This document shows, piece by piece, positions 35,063 through 44,108 of a stretch of 44,108 nt of DNA (position 1 is its first letter; every line of letters starts with the position of its first letter). The DNA is from Gammaproteobacteria bacterium (GTDB taxonomy: Bacteria; Pseudomonadota; Gammaproteobacteria; Pseudomonadales; Azotimanducaceae): the NCBI GenBank assembly GCA_003248125.1, contig QJXZ01000219.1, forward strand, positions 1 to 44,108, written 5' to 3'. The notes beneath the pieces are model-generated. The model made no database searches. It saw nothing but the letters and a program-made list of their open reading frames with translations, and was not told the origin of the DNA. Both the position numbers and the translations under genes were made by a program.

Positions 35063-35806
35063 GTGCGCCGACCGCTGGTGGCCGGGAATTGGAAGATGCA
35101 CGGCAGCCGCGCGCAGATTCGCGAGTTGCTCGATGCCCTCGTACCAATTCTGGACAATCGTGCCGAGGTGCTGCTGCTGCCGCCCGCGACCTACCTGAGT
35201 CAGGTGGTCGAGCGCGTTGCCGGAACCGCGATTCGAGTCGGTGCGCAGAACGTACACGGTGAGAAGGCAGGTGCCTTCACCGGTGAGGTGGCAGCCGAAA
35301 TGGTGCGCGATCTGGGTGCATCGTTTGCGCTGGTGGGGCACTCCGAACGGCGCACCCTGTGTGGTGAAACCGATACGGTGGTGGCCGCCAAGTTCGCGGC
35401 GGTGCAACGGGCGGCCATGGTGCCGATCCTATGCGTTGGCGAATCGCTCGCCGAGCGCGAAGCCGGTCGAGCGGAAGCGGTGGTGATCGAGCAGCTCGAA
35501 GCCGTCATCGACACCGCCGGTGTCGATGCCTTCGCGAGTGCCGTCGTTGCCTACGAGCCGGTTTGGGCCATCGGCACGGGGCGCACGGCGGCAGCGGCTG
35601 ACGCGCAGGCGATGCATGCCGTGATTCGCGCCCGTGTCGCCGACGAGCGTGCGGCGATCGGTGCAGCACTCAGGGTGCTGTATGGTGGCAGCGTGAAGGC
35701 AGCGAATGCCGGTGCGCTGTTCCGGCAACCCGATATCGACGGCGGCTTGGTGGGCGGTGCATCCCTCGATGCGAGGGAGTTCGCCCGAATCTGTAACGCA
35801 GTGTGA
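35063..35806 (+). CDS. tpiA: Triose-phosphate isomerase
   Basis: The product is 247 aa from a GTG at 35063 with AAGGA seven bases upstream; the frame extends upstream, but the family begins RRPLVAGNWKMHGS here. Catalytic residues are visible: Lys in GNWKM, His in ALVGHSERR and Glu in AYEPVWAIGTG. The phosphate loop is YGGSVKAAN. The enzyme interconverts dihydroxyacetone phosphate and glyceraldehyde-3-phosphate in the cytoplasm. secG follows after ten bases. Confidence 0.96.
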   Translation: MRRPLVAGNWKMHGSRAQIRELLDALVPILDNRAEVLLLPPATYLSQVVERVAGTAIRVGAQNVHGEKAGAFTGEVAAEMVRDLGASFALVGHSERRTLCGETDTVVAAKFAAVQRAAMVPILCVGESLAEREAGRAEAVVIEQLEAVIDTAGVDAFASAVVAYEPVWAIGTGRTAAAADAQAMHAVIRARVADERAAIGAALRVLYGGSVKAANAGALFRQPDIDGGLVGGASLDAREFARICNAV

Positions 35807-35816
35807 CGAGTGCGCG

Positions 35817-36182
35817 ATGGATACCTTGGAAACGATACTGCTGATGCTCATGGTCGTAGATGCCGTGGCGCTTGGCGTGCTGGTGTTGCTCCAACAGGGC
35901 AAGGGTGCCGACATTGGGGCTGCCTTTGGCAGCGGCTCGTCGAATACCGTGTTCGGCAGTGCGGGCTCGGCATCGTTCTTGGCGAAACTCACGACGTGGC
36001 TCGCGATCGGCTTCTTCCTGATCTCGTTCGCGCTGGCATACACGGCGAAGGAGCGGGCGATGTCGTTGCGCGATGCCGGCATGCCGACCATCGAGGTGCC
36101 AATCAACGATGCATCAGAGGCGCCGGGGGATGAGTTGACAGTGCCCGCCGAACCAGTAGATTCCGACATCCCCGACGTATAG
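35817..36182 (+). CDS. secG: Protein translocase subunit SecG
   Basis: The product is 121 aa from the ATG at 35817; the frame is open into tpiA, but that part is a shadow. Two membrane helices lie at about residues 5-25 (LLMLMVVDAVALGVLVLLQQ) and 56-76 (TTWLAIGFFLISFALAYTA). GKGADIGAAFGSGSSNTVFG between them is the SecG hallmark. An acidic, proline-containing tail follows. SecG assists SecYE in protein export. The tRNA-Leu gene starts 18 bases later, as in E. coli (secG-leuU). Confidence 0.95.
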   Translation: MDTLETILLMLMVVDAVALGVLVLLQQGKGADIGAAFGSGSSNTVFGSAGSASFLAKLTTWLAIGFFLISFALAYTAKERAMSLRDAGMPTIEVPINDASEAPGDELTVPAEPVDSDIPDV

Positions 36183-36200
36183 GGACGCGATTTTCGCAAT

Positions 36201-36287
36201 GCCGAAGTGGTGAAATTGGTAGACACGCTACCTTGAGGGGGTAGTGGGCGAAAGCCCGTGGAGGTTCGAGTCCTCTCTTCGGCACCA
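36201..36287 (+). tRNA. leuU: tRNA-Leu(GAG)
   Basis: The gene is 87 bases, with encoded CCA. The acceptor arms GCCGAAG and CTTCGGC pair fully. The anticodon stem CTACC/GGTAG encloses TTGAGGG, giving anticodon GAG. The long variable arm (GTGGGCGAAAGCCC) marks a class II tRNA, and the T loop reads TTCGAGT. It lies between secG and the initiator tRNA. A small hairpin (36289-36304) follows, without a T-run. Confidence 0.96.
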
Positions 36288-36337
36288 ACCCTTTGATCTA
36301 AGGGCCAATATCGACCCTCGTCACGGCCATCGTTTGG

Positions 36338-36366
36338 TTGACCGGTTCTGGTGCCCTACCTATAAT
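36338..36366 (+). promoter_or_regulatory. Strong sigma-70 promoter for the initiator tRNA operon
   Basis: TTGACC (36338-36343), a 17-base spacer and a perfect TATAAT (36361-36366) lie 13 bases before the tRNA. It probably drives metY-rimP-nusA-infB and beyond. Confidence 0.8.
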
Positions 36367-36379
36367 CCGCGACCGCTGA

Positions 36380-36456
<77 letters not shown>

Positions 36457-36466
36457 AAGGAAGCTG

Positions 36467-36489
36467 AAGGCCCCGATTGGGGCTTTTTC
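36467..36489 (+). terminator. Rho-independent terminator after tRNA-fMet
   Basis: GCCCC (36470-36474) pairs with GGGGC (36479-36483) around GATT, followed by TTTTTC. A-T pairing can extend the stem. Read-through would feed rimP-nusA. Confidence 0.8.
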
Positions 36490-36546
36490 GTCGGGGATCG
36501 CGGTCTAGTGCGCTCATGCGCGATTAGCGAAGCGGATCCCATCCAG

Positions 36547-36568
36547 ATGGGCGTCAGCCCATTTTTTG
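36547..36568 (+). terminator. Second terminator/attenuator before rimP
   Basis: ATGGGC (36547-36552) pairs with GCCCAT (36557-36562) around GTCA and runs into TTTTTTG. No gene ends here, so it probably attenuates expression of the rimP-nusA operon. A competing palindrome, CCCATC/GATGGG, overlaps its left side. Confidence 0.6.
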
Positions 36569-36641
36569 TTTCTGGGCGCCAGAAAATTGCGCCTTGAGAA
36601 TACGCGCTTCGTTGAGGCGCACGAAGCCGGGTTCGGTCGGC

Positions 36642-37103
36642 ATGACGAGAAAGGAACGGGAACTGGAGCAGCTGCTCACGCCCAGCATCGAGGCCCTGGG
36701 GCTACGAATTTGGGGCATCGAGTTCCGTGGTCAGGGCAGGCGCGCCATGCTCCGGGTCTACATCGACAACGAGGCTGGGGTGTCGATCGACGATTGCGAG
36801 CGCGCATCGAAGCTGATCGGCGGCGTGCTCGATGTCGAAGATCCGGTGGGCTCGAGCTACACCCTCGAAGTGTCTTCGCCTGGCCTCGACCGGGTGTTGT
36901 TCAAGCCCGAGCAGTTCGCCGAGAGCCTCGGCGAGGTTTTGGATGTGCGGTTGAGCTACCCGTTCGAAGGGCGCAGGCACTTCGTCGGACGGTTGAACGG
37001 CATGGAACGCGACGAGATCGCAGTACAGGTCGACGACGAGGACGAAGTCGTGATTCCGCTCGCCAACGTGCAGCGGGCGCGTATCGTGCCGCAATTCGAC
37101 TAG
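36642..37103 (+). CDS. rimP: Ribosome maturation factor RimP
   Basis: The product is 153 aa from the ATG at 36642 (MTRKERELEQLLTPSIEALG); an upstream TTG at 36594 would add 16 residues not typical of the family. Motifs include WGIEFRGQGRRAMLRVYIDN, ISIDDCE-like sequence (SIDDCERASKLI) and LEVSSPGLDRVLFKPEQF. RimP helps assemble the 30S subunit. The ribosome-binding site is weak. It sits nine bases before nusA in the conserved operon. Confidence 0.94.
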   Translation: MTRKERELEQLLTPSIEALGLRIWGIEFRGQGRRAMLRVYIDNEAGVSIDDCERASKLIGGVLDVEDPVGSSYTLEVSSPGLDRVLFKPEQFAESLGEVLDVRLSYPFEGRRHFVGRLNGMERDEIAVQVDDEDEVVIPLANVQRARIVPQFD

Positions 37104-37112
37104 GTCGGAAAT

Positions 37113-38627
37113 ATGAGCAAGGAAATATTGCTGGTTGTCGATTCGGTCTCCCACGAGAAGGGGGTATCGAAGGAAGTCATCTTCGATGCGCTCGAGCACG
37201 CGCTCGCCAGCGCAACGAAGAAGCGCTATCAGGAAAATGCAGAGTTTCGCGTCGCGATCGATCGCAAAACCGGTGAGTACGAGACCTTCCGGCGCTGGGC
37301 CGTGATCGAGCCCGACGCGCTCGAAGAAGAGGAGTTCAATCCGGCGGCCATGCTCACACCCGAGCAAGCACGGGAGAAAGATCCTGCGCTCACCATTGGT
37401 GGTTTCTTCGAGATCCCCGTCGAATCTGTGGAGTTCGGTCGCATAGCGGCGCAAACCGCCAAGCAAGTGATCGTGCAGAAGGTGCGCGAGGCAGAACGCG
37501 CACAGATCGTTTCGGCATTTGCGCCACGCGTGGGTGAACTGGTTGCGGGCACGGTCAAGAAGGTCACCCGCGATGCCGTATTCGTCGATCTCGGCAACAA
37601 TGCGGAAGCGTTGCTCGGCCGCGAGAATTTGATTCCGCGCGAGACGTTCCGCGTCGGCGATCGATTGCGAGCGTTGTTGCTCGAAGTGCGGCCGGACGCG
37701 CGCGGGCCGCAGCTGGTCCTGTCGCGTACTGCACCGGCCATGCTGATAGAGCTGTTCAAGATCGAGGTGCCGGAGATCGCCGAGCAGGTGATCGAGATTC
37801 GGGGTGCTGCTCGCGATCCGGGCTCGCGCGCCAAGATTGCCGTCAAGACCAACGACGGCCGCATCGACCCGGTCGGTGCCTGCGTTGGCATGCGCGGTTC
37901 GCGCGTGCAGGCGGTTTCGGGCGAGCTGGCCGGTGAGCGCATCGACATCGTGCTATGGGACGACAATCCTGCCCAGCTGGTCATCAACGCGATGTCGCCA
38001 GCGGAAGTCGCGTCGATCGTGGTCGACGAAGACGACCACTCGATGGATCTCGCAGTCGCCGAAGACAATCTCGCGCAGGCGATCGGACGCGGCGGGCAAA
38101 ACGTGCGGCTTGCGAGCGAGCTGACGGGCTGGACGCTCAACATCATGACGCTCGACGAAGCAGCGCAGAAGCAAGAGCAAGAAGCGAGCACCATCGCTAG
38201 GGCGTTCATCGAAGCGCTGCAAATCGACGAAGACATGGCGCTGGTATTGGTCGAAGAGGGTTTCACGTCGCTCGAAGAGGTCGCCTACGTACCGATCGAG
38301 GAGATGCTCGCGATCGAAGGCTTCGACGAGGAGCTAGCGCAAGAGCTACGCAACCGGGCAAAGGATGCGCTGCTTACCAAAGCCATCGCCGATGAAGAGA
38401 AGCTCGGCGACGTCGAGCCAGCGCAGGATCTACTCGATCTCGAAGGCATGGACCGGCGACTCGCGTATCGATTGGCGAGCCGCGATGTGGTCACGCGCGA
38501 GGACTTGGCGGAGCAATCAGTGCAGGATCTGATCGACATCGAGCCGATGGACGAGGAAAGAGCAGCCGCGCTCATCATGGCGGCGCGTGCGCATTGGTTC
38601 GAGGAAGCGGAAGAGGGCGCCCAGTAG
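37113..38627 (+). CDS. nusA: Transcription termination/antitermination factor NusA
   Basis: The product is 504 aa. The N-terminal polymerase-binding domain (1-125) starts [20 protein letters not shown]. An S1 domain follows (about 135-200, [20 protein letters not shown]). The KH domains contain [20 protein letters not shown] and [15 protein letters not shown]. Two acidic C-terminal repeats (about 360-500) bind the polymerase alpha subunit in relatives. NusA controls pausing, termination and antitermination. infB follows after 29 bp. Confidence 0.97.
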   Translation: MSKEILLVVDSVSHEKGVSKEVIFDALEHALASATKKRYQENAEFRVAIDRKTGEYETFRRWAVIEPDALEEEEFNPAAMLTPEQAREKDPALTIGGFFEIPVESVEFGRIAAQTAKQVIVQKVREAERAQIVSAFAPRVGELVAGTVKKVTRDAVFVDLGNNAEALLGRENLIPRETFRVGDRLRALLLEVRPDARGPQLVLSRTAPAMLIELFKIEVPEIAEQVIEIRGAARDPGSRAKIAVKTNDGRIDPVGACVGMRGSRVQAVSGELAGERIDIVLWDDNPAQLVINAMSPAEVASIVVDEDDHSMDLAVAEDNLAQAIGRGGQNVRLASELTGWTLNIMTLDEAAQKQEQEASTIARAFIEALQIDEDMALVLVEEGFTSLEEVAYVPIEEMLAIEGFDEELAQELRNRAKDALLTKAIADEEKLGDVEPAQDLLDLEGMDRRLAYRLASRDVVTREDLAEQSVQDLIDIEPMDEERAAALIMAARAHWFEEAEEGAQ

Positions 38628-38656
38628 GCCGGGTGTGCGGGGAGATGGAGTAAGGC

Positions 38657-41197
38657 ATGTCTGACGTCACGGTAAAGGAACTCGCGGACACGGTCGGTGC
38701 GCCCGTCGATCGCCTGCTGAAGCAAATGCAGGATGCGGGACTGCCCCATACCAGCGACGAACAAGTGGTTTCTGAAGAGCAGAAGCAAGAGCTGCTCGCG
38801 TTCTTGAAGCGCAGTCACGGTGAGTCGGCGTCTGCGCCACGCAAAATCACTTTGAAGCGCAAGTCGGTGAGCACGGTCAAAGCGGGCGGTCAGGGTAAAG
38901 GCCGAACGGTCGCGGTCGAGGTTCGCAAGAAGCGCACTTACGTCAAGCGCGGCGAGGCCGGGCTGGAACCTGCGAAGCTGTCGACCGTCGAGGCCGAAAC
39001 GCCGCAAGTGAAAGGGCAAGCGGAGCTCGAAGCCGAACGTATTCGGAGCGAGGAGCTGTCGCGCAAGGCTGCGGAAGAAGAAACGCGGCGTAAGGAAGCA
39101 GAGCGCAAAGCCGAAGACGAGCGTCGCCGTGAAGAAGCCGAGCGTGCGAAGGAGCTCGAACAAGCGGCCAAGGAACGTGAGGCTGCAACCGAGGCGAACA
39201 AGGCAGCCGAGGCAGCGGCAGAGGTTGCCCGCGCTCAGGCCGCGGCGCAGAAAACCGCAGAGGGTCGTACGGGGGGCAAACGCGCCGCCAAGGAACGTGG
39301 CCGCGAACGACAGCGCGAGGGGCGCGACGAGTTCGATGACGGCCGTACACGGCGCCGTGAGCTCACGCTCAGGACGGAGACGCGCCGTGTGAAGCGCAAA
39401 CCGGTCGAGCAGCGTGGTGGTGGCTTCGAACGTCCTGCGGACTTCATCCAGCGTGAGGTGGCGATCCCGGAAGTCGTCACCGTCGGCGAACTCGCAAAGA
39501 GCATGTCGGTGAAGGCCGGCGAGGTGATCAAGACCCTCATGGGTCTCGGTGTGATGGCCACCATCAATCACGCGCTCGATCAGGATACCGCGACGCTGGT
39601 GGTCGAAGAGATGGGCCACAAAGCGAAGACCGTCAGCGCCAATGCCATCGAGCATGCGCACGAAGAATCCTTGCAGGTGGAAGGCGAGCTTCAGCCACGG
39701 TCCCCTGTCGTGACCGTCATGGGTCACGTCGATCACGGCAAGACATCGCTACTCGACTTCATTCGCAAGACCAAGGTCGCGAGCGGTGAAGCCGGCGGCA
39801 TTACGCAGCACATCGGTGCCTACAACGTCGAGATTCCCAAAGGTCGGATTACCTTCCTCGATACACCTGGCCATGCAGCGTTCACCGCGATGCGAGCGCG
39901 CGGCGCGCAAGCAACCGACATCGTCATCCTGGTCGTCGCCGCCGACGACGGTGTCATGCCGCAGACCGAGGAAGCGATTCAGCACGCCAAGGCCGCCGAG
40001 ACACCGTTGATCGTCGCGGTCAACAAGATCGACAAGGAAAGCGCAGATCCGGAACGGGTCAAGAACGAGCTGGCCGCGAAAGGTGTGATTCCCGACGACT
40101 GGGGCGGCGACACCCAATTCGTCAATGTCTCGGCAATCACCGGCCAAGGTATAGACGAACTACTCGATGCGGTGCTGCTGCAAGCAGAACTGTTGGAGCT
40201 CGGTGCGGTCGAGGATCTGCCCGGCCGCGGTGTCGTCGTCGAATCGCGCTTGGATCGCGGCCGCGGCTCGGTCGCGACCGTGCTCGTGCAAAACGGCACA
40301 CTGAAGCAAGGTGACATCGTCATCGCGGGTGAGTTTTACGGACGCGTGCGCGCAATGATCGACGACCGAGGTGAGGCGGTGCGATCCGCCGGGCCTTCGA
40401 CACCGGTCGAGATTCTCGGCCTATCTGGCACACCCGAGGCGGGTGATAGCTTTGCCGTGGTTGCCGACGAACGGACCGCGCGTGATCTCGCCGATCACCG
40501 CAAGGCGCGTAGCACCGAGCATCGCATGGCAGCGCAGCAGGCGACCAAGATCGAGAACATGTTCGCCACTATGCAGGAAGGCGAAAAGCGGGTGCTGCGG
40601 CTGGTCATCAAAGCCGACGTGCGCGGATCGCTCGAGGCCATCATGCACGCCATCTCGGAGCTCGATACCGACGAGGTGAAGGCGGTCGTCGTCGGCTCCG
40701 GAGTCGGCGGCATTTCCGAATCCGACGCAATGCTCGCTGTCACTTCCAACGCCGTGATCATCGGTTTCAACGTGCGTGCCGACGGCGCAGCAAAGAAAGT
40801 CATCGAGCGCGAAGGGCTCGATCTGCGCTACTACAGTGTCATTTACGAGCTGCTCGACGACGTCAAGAAGGTGATGTCGGGCATGCTGGCGCCGGAAGTG
40901 CGGGAAACCATCCTCGGTGTCGCGGAGGTCCGTGACGTCTTCCGCTCGCCGCGCTTCGGTCAGGTGGCGGGTTGCATGGTCGTCGAGGGCACCATTTACC
41001 GGAACAGGAAGGTGCGCGTGCTGCGCGACGACGTCGTCATCCACGAAGGCGACCTGGATTCACTGCGACGCTTCAAAGACGACGTCGCGGAAGTCAGGAA
41101 CGGTCTCGAGTGTGGCATCGGCGTGCGCAACTACGACGTCAAAATTGGCGACAAGATCGAGGTATTCGAGTCCAAGGAGGTCGCGCGCACGCTGTAG
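38657..41197 (+). CDS. infB: Translation initiation factor IF-2
   Basis: The product is 846 aa. Residues 1-55 form the IF2-N domain. Residues about 110-230 are a charged Glu/Lys/Arg/Ala helix. A second IF2-N-like part begins near [17 protein letters not shown]. The GTPase domain has [17 protein letters not shown] and NKID. The C-terminal domains that bind fMet-tRNA follow and end [16 protein letters not shown]-2 places initiator tRNA on the ribosome. No secondary start was examined in detail. rbfA follows after 15 bp. Confidence 0.97.
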   Translation: MSDVTVKELADTVGAPVDRLLKQMQDAGLPHTSDEQVVSEEQKQELLAFLKRSHGESASAPRKITLKRKSVSTVKAGGQGKGRTVAVEVRKKRTYVKRGEAGLEPAKLSTVEAETPQVKGQAELEAERIRSEELSRKAAEEETRRKEAERKAEDERRREEAERAKELEQAAKEREAATEANKAAEAAAEVARAQAAAQKTAEGRTGGKRAAKERGRERQREGRDEFDDGRTRRRELTLRTETRRVKRKPVEQRGGGFERPADFIQREVAIPEVVTVGELAKSMSVKAGEVIKTLMGLGVMATINHALDQDTATLVVEEMGHKAKTVSANAIEHAHEESLQVEGELQPRSPVVTVMGHVDHGKTSLLDFIRKTKVASGEAGGITQHIGAYNVEIPKGRITFLDTPGHAAFTAMRARGAQATDIVILVVAADDGVMPQTEEAIQHAKAAETPLIVAVNKIDKESADPERVKNELAAKGVIPDDWGGDTQFVNVSAITGQGIDELLDAVLLQAELLELGAVEDLPGRGVVVESRLDRGRGSVATVLVQNGTLKQGDIVIAGEFYGRVRAMIDDRGEAVRSAGPSTPVEILGLSGTPEAGDSFAVVADERTARDLADHRKARSTEHRMAAQQATKIENMFATMQEGEKRVLRLVIKADVRGSLEAIMHAISELDTDEVKAVVVGSGVGGISESDAMLAVTSNAVIIGFNVRADGAAKKVIEREGLDLRYYSVIYELLDDVKKVMSGMLAPEVRETILGVAEVRDVFRSPRFGQVAGCMVVEGTIYRNRKVRVLRDDVVIHEGDLDSLRRFKDDVAEVRNGLECGIGVRNYDVKIGDKIEVFESKEVARTL

Positions 41198-41212
41198 CGT
41201 GGGCGGCGAGTG

Positions 41213-41596
41213 ATGAAGTCATTCGGTAGAGAGCTGCGTGTAGCGGACGACCTGCGGGAGCGTCTCGCCGACATCATCCGCTCGCGCATGCGCGATCCGC
41301 GCGTCGGTATGGTGAGTATCAGCGAGGTCAGGGTCGCGAAGGATCTCTCGGTCGCGGATGTCTATGTGTCTTCGATCGCTGCGGATACGCCTGATAAACG
41401 GCAGGCGCTGGAGCGCGTGCTCAACAACGCGGCCGGTTTCCTGCGCAGCGAGATTGCGCAGCAGAGCACCATGCGGGTGACGCCGAAGCTGCGCTTTCAT
41501 TTCGACGAAATCTGGCAGCGTGCAGGTGAGCTCGACGAGCTGATCGACGACGCGATAGCCGCAGATCGCGCCGCGCACGACGGCAAGGTGAAGTGA
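41213..41596 (+). CDS. rbfA: 30S ribosome-binding factor RbfA
   Basis: The product is 127 aa from the ATG at 41213; a GTG directly before it is in frame. The KH-type fold motifs are RVADDLRERLADIIRSRMRDPRVGMVSISEV and the strand RVTPKLRFHFDE, broken here only by naming. RbfA matures the 5' end of 16S rRNA and supports cold adaptation. The stop overlaps the truB ATG. Confidence 0.94.
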   Translation: MKSFGRELRVADDLRERLADIIRSRMRDPRVGMVSISEVRVAKDLSVADVYVSSIAADTPDKRQALERVLNNAAGFLRSEIAQQSTMRVTPKLRFHFDEIWQRAGELDELIDDAIAADRAAHDGKVK

Positions 41597-42525
41597 TGGC
41601 GAGACATCGCACCCGCAAAGGTCGTGAAATCGACGGCGTATTGGTGCTCGACAAGCCTCGTGGAATGAGTTCCAACGACGCCGTTCAGCGTGCCAAGCGC
41701 TTGTTCAGAGCGCGCAAAGTTGGTCATACCGGTAGCTTGGATCCGCTGGCGACCGGTGTGTTGCCGCTTTGCTTCGGCGAAGCGACCAAGTTCTCGCAGT
41801 TTCTGCTGGAGTCCGACAAGAAGTACTGGGCGCGCATCAAGCTCGGAGTTCGCACGAATAGCGGCGATGCCGACGGTGAAGTCATCGACACGTCGCCCGT
41901 AGTTGGTGTCACACGGGAACGCATCGAGGCCGTGCTCGCGAATTTTCGTGGCGAGATCGAGCAAGTGCCGTCGATGTTCTCGGCCGTAAAACACCACGGT
42001 CAACCACTCTACAAGCTCGCGCGGCAAGGAATCGAAGTTGAGCGCGCATCGCGACGCGTGATCATTCACGCCAATGAACTGACACGCCTCGAAGGTGACG
42101 AGCTAGAGCTCGAGATTCACTGTAGTAAAGGCACGTACGTGCGAACGCTGGCAGAAGAGATCGGTGATGCGCTGGGCTGCGGTGGGCACGTGGTGGCACT
42201 GCGGCGCCGCAAGGCTGGGCCGTACGGTGAGGCGGAGCTGGTGACGTTCGATGCAGTCGAAGAAGCGCTGCAGAAAGGCGGATTTCCCGCAATCGACGCG
42301 ATGCTGCTGCCGATCGCGACGGCGGTTCGCGACTGGCCGACGGTGAAGCTGTCGGAATCGACGGCGTATTACGTTCGGCAAGGGCAGCCTGTAATCGTAC
42401 CGCATGCACCCTCGCGCGGGTGGGTACGGCTCATGGAAGGCTGCGACGGAGAATTCATGGGTGTGGGCGAGATATTGGACGACGGGCGTGTTGCGCCACG
42501 ACGTCTGATGAGCGCCCACGGATGA
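41596..42525 (+). CDS. truB: tRNA pseudouridine-55 synthase TruB
   Basis: The product is 309 aa from the ATG overlapping the rbfA stop; a GTG at 41593 is an alternative. The start motif is IDGVLVLDKPRGMSSNDAV. The catalytic Asp lies in GHTGSLDPLATG (about residue 48). Further motifs are YWARIKLG, QVPSMFSAVKHHGQPLYKLA and CSKGTYVRTLAEEIG. A C-terminal PUA-like part follows. TruB makes the universal pseudouridine 55 in tRNA. Confidence 0.96.
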   Translation: MARHRTRKGREIDGVLVLDKPRGMSSNDAVQRAKRLFRARKVGHTGSLDPLATGVLPLCFGEATKFSQFLLESDKKYWARIKLGVRTNSGDADGEVIDTSPVVGVTRERIEAVLANFRGEIEQVPSMFSAVKHHGQPLYKLARQGIEVERASRRVIIHANELTRLEGDELELEIHCSKGTYVRTLAEEIGDALGCGGHVVALRRRKAGPYGEAELVTFDAVEEALQKGGFPAIDAMLLPIATAVRDWPTVKLSESTAYYVRQGQPVIVPHAPSRGWVRLMEGCDGEFMGVGEILDDGRVAPRRLMSAHG

Positions 42526-42533
42526 AGATGCGG

Positions 42534-42561
42534 CGACGACTGTAGATATGCGTGGTCGTCG
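42534..42561 (+). promoter_or_regulatory. Hairpin in the rpsO leader
   Basis: CGACGAC (42534-42540) pairs with GTCGTCG (42555-42561) around a 14-base loop, 66 bases before rpsO. S15 represses its own translation through structured leaders in E. coli. Whether this stem does the same is inference. Confidence 0.3.
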
Positions 42562-42626
42562 ACCGGTATCGCGCTCGGCATGGGGCCCTGCGCGTTCATA
42601 ACTCGAAGCATATTCGGAGAATCGAA

Positions 42627-42896
42627 ATGGCACTGTCTGCCGAAGCAAAATCGAAAATCGTAGAAGAGTACCAACTGTCAGAGAACGACACCGGATCCCC
42701 GGAAGTTCAGGTAGCGCTCTTAACGGCCAACATCAACACGCTGCAGGATCACTTCAAGTCACATCAGAAGGATCACCACTCCCGGCGCGGCCTGATTCGC
42801 ATGGTGAATCAACGTCGGCAACTGTTGGATTACCTGCGCGAAAAGGACGTCGACCGTTATACGAAATTGATCGAGCGCTTGGGGCTGCGCCGGTAA
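42627..42896 (+). CDS. rpsO: 30S ribosomal protein S15
   Basis: The product is 89 aa, the standard length, from the ATG at 42627 with CGGAGA six bases upstream. It reads [20 protein letters not shown], then [19 protein letters not shown], and ends [13 protein letters not shown], very close to E. coli S15. S15 binds the central domain of 16S rRNA early in assembly. It lies 23 bp before pnp in the conserved order. Confidence 0.97.
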   Translation: MALSAEAKSKIVEEYQLSENDTGSPEVQVALLTANINTLQDHFKSHQKDHHSRRGLIRMVNQRRQLLDYLREKDVDRYTKLIERLGLRR

Positions 42897-42919
42897 GCAA
42901 TCCTCGAGGAGGAATCACT

Positions 42920-44108
42920 TTGAACATAGTAAGAAAAGAGTTTCAGTATGGTGAGCACCGGGTGGTGCTCGAAACGGGCCGAATAGCGCGTCAGGCGACT
43001 GGTGCCGTGTTGGTGACCATGGGTGATACCGTAGTGCTATGCACGGCGGTGGGCCTGCATTCGTCGCGCCCTGGGATCGACTTCTTTCCGCTCACGGTCA
43101 ACTATCAAGAGAAGACGTATGCGGCGGGAAAGATCCCCGGCGGTTTCTTTCGACGCGAAGGACGGCCATCCGAAAAGGAGACGCTCACCTCGCGTCTGAT
43201 CGATAGACCGATTCGTCCACTGTTCCCGAAGGGCTACAAGAACGAAGTCCAGGTGGTCTGTACGGTCATGTCAGCGGACAAAGACACAGATCCAGACGTC
43301 GCTTCGCTGCTCGGTGCATCCGCGGCGCTCGCGATCTCTGGCATTCCATTCAATGGCCCGATCGGCGCTGCACGTGTCGGTTACAAGGATGGCAACTATC
43401 TGCTGAACCCGGGCTACGCAGCCACTAAGGAGTCGCTGTTGTCCATGGTGGTGGCCGGCACCGAGTCGGCTGTGCTGATGGTGGAATCGGAAGCGAGTGA
43501 GCTCACCGAAGACCAGATGCTCGGCGGCGTGCTGTTCGCGCATCAGGAAATGCAAAAAGCCATTGCGGCAATCAACGAGTTGGTCAAGGAAGCAGGCAAG
43601 CCACGTTGGGAGTGGCAGCCCCCGCAACCCGATTCGGAACTCGCCAGCGCCGTGGCCGATCTGGTGAAGACAGATTTGGGCAGCGCGTACCGGGTCACCG
43701 ACAAGCAAGCGCGTCAAGGCCAGGTTGGTGAACTGCGCGACAAAGCGATTGCCACGCTCGCGGGCGGTGATGCACCGCGGTGGAGCACTGCCGCCGTGGC
43801 GGACGCGTTCTCCAAGCTCGAGAAGGAGATCGTGCGTCAACGCGTGTTGAATGGCGACCCAAGAATCGACGGCCGCGACCTACGCACGGTGCGACCGATC
43901 AGCATCGAAGTCGGCGTGTTGCCGAAGACCCACGGTTCTGCATTGTTCACTCGTGGTGAGACGCAGGCGATCGTGGTAGCTACGCTCGGCACCTTGCGGG
44001 ATTCTGCGATCGTCGATGCATTGGAAGGCACGTTCAAGGATCAGTTCCTGCTGCACTACAACTTCCCGCCGTTCAGCACCGGCGAGGCGGGCATGATGGG
44101 CGGGCCGA
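42920..44108 (+). CDS. pnp: Polynucleotide phosphorylase, 3' end outside window
   Basis: A TTG at 42920, with the strong GAGGAGGAA at 42906-42914, opens a frame of 396 codons that runs off the right edge. It reads [20 protein letters not shown], then [14 protein letters not shown] and [15 protein letters not shown] in the first RNase PH domain. The helical linker domain follows, and the second RNase PH domain begins [13 protein letters not shown], reaching [13 protein letters not shown]. The KH and S1 domains would lie beyond the window. The enzyme degrades RNA from the 3' end using phosphate as part of the degradosome. Confidence 0.96.
   Translation, partial: MNIVRKEFQYGEHRVVLETGRIARQATGAVLVTMGDTVVLCTAVGLHSSRPGIDFFPLTVNYQEKTYAAGKIPGGFFRREGRPSEKETLTSRLIDRPIRPLFPKGYKNEVQVVCTVMSADKDTDPDVASLLGASAALAISGIPFNGPIGAARVGYKDGNYLLNPGYAATKESLLSMVVAGTESAVLMVESEASELTEDQMLGGVLFAHQEMQKAIAAINELVKEAGKPRWEWQPPQPDSELASAVADLVKTDLGSAYRVTDKQARQGQVGELRDKAIATLAGGDAPRWSTAAVADAFSKLEKEIVRQRVLNGDPRIDGRDLRTVRPISIEVGVLPKTHGSALFTRGETQAIVVATLGTLRDSAIVDALEGTFKDQFLLHYNFPPFSTGEAGMMGGP

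Noticed and set aside
36289-36304. Terminator after tRNA-Leu
   Set aside because: The CCCTT/AAGGG stem is only five pairs and no T-run follows; it may be a processing hairpin.

Overview
The window looks like chromosomal DNA of a high-GC gammaproteobacterium. The housekeeping order hrcA-(171-aa ORF)-grpE-dnaK-dnaJ-dapB, carAB-greA, yhbY/rlmE-ftsH-folP-glmM-tpiA-secG-tRNA-Leu-tRNA-fMet-rimP-nusA-infB-rbfA-truB-rpsO-pnp is the classical gammaproteobacterial one, and a RecN/BamE pair lies just before it. A marine or sediment lineage (Woeseiales or Steroidobacterales-like) is a guess from gene content; it was not tested.

Positions 1-7435 hold the unusual part. On the minus strand an apparent operon reads 5985 to 1: a five-helix membrane protein with cytochrome-b-like histidine pairs, a 21-haem periplasmic cytochrome, a cytochrome with 35 CXXCH motifs plus one CX3CH (built from seven copies of a 93-residue four-haem module), and an exported TPR protein cut by the window edge. 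Divergently transcribed from a shared 115-bp region, which carries a CRP/Vfr-like site, is a membrane-anchored ferredoxin-flavoprotein. It has an atypical His in its second cluster motif and an FAD motif placed ahead of the FAD-binding domain. Together these parts could move electrons from cytoplasmic NAD(P)H across the inner membrane to a very large haem chain in the envelope. This is my leading candidate for an undescribed system.

Positions 7432-15253 continue on the plus strand with an exported Sel1/ankyrin protein whose reading frame is broken near 8340, then five genes of unknown function: a 189-aa protein, a 571-aa TPR-like protein, a 911-aa TPR lipoprotein, a 191-aa TPR lipoprotein and a 98-aa exported peptide. 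The last three junctions overlap.

Positions 15290-23846 carry bamE and recN (minus), then hrcA, a small membrane-anchored protein, grpE, dnaK, dnaJ and dapB (plus). Good sigma-32-like promoters precede grpE and dnaK; no CIRCE element was seen. Positions 23935-29850 carry an inorganic pyrophosphatase (minus), carAB-greA behind a probable transcription attenuator, and yhbY (minus). A REP-like inverted repeat fills the yhbY/rlmE gap and seems to supply the rlmE ribosome-binding site.

Positions 30012-44108 are conserved housekeeping: 23S rRNA methylation, FtsH protease, folate and amino-sugar synthesis, triose-phosphate isomerase, SecG, two tRNAs, and the metY-rimP-nusA-infB-rbfA-truB-rpsO-pnp transcription/translation operon; pnp is cut by the right edge. 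No gene-free stretch exceeds 300 bases. No insertion sequence, phage, CRISPR or rRNA was found.
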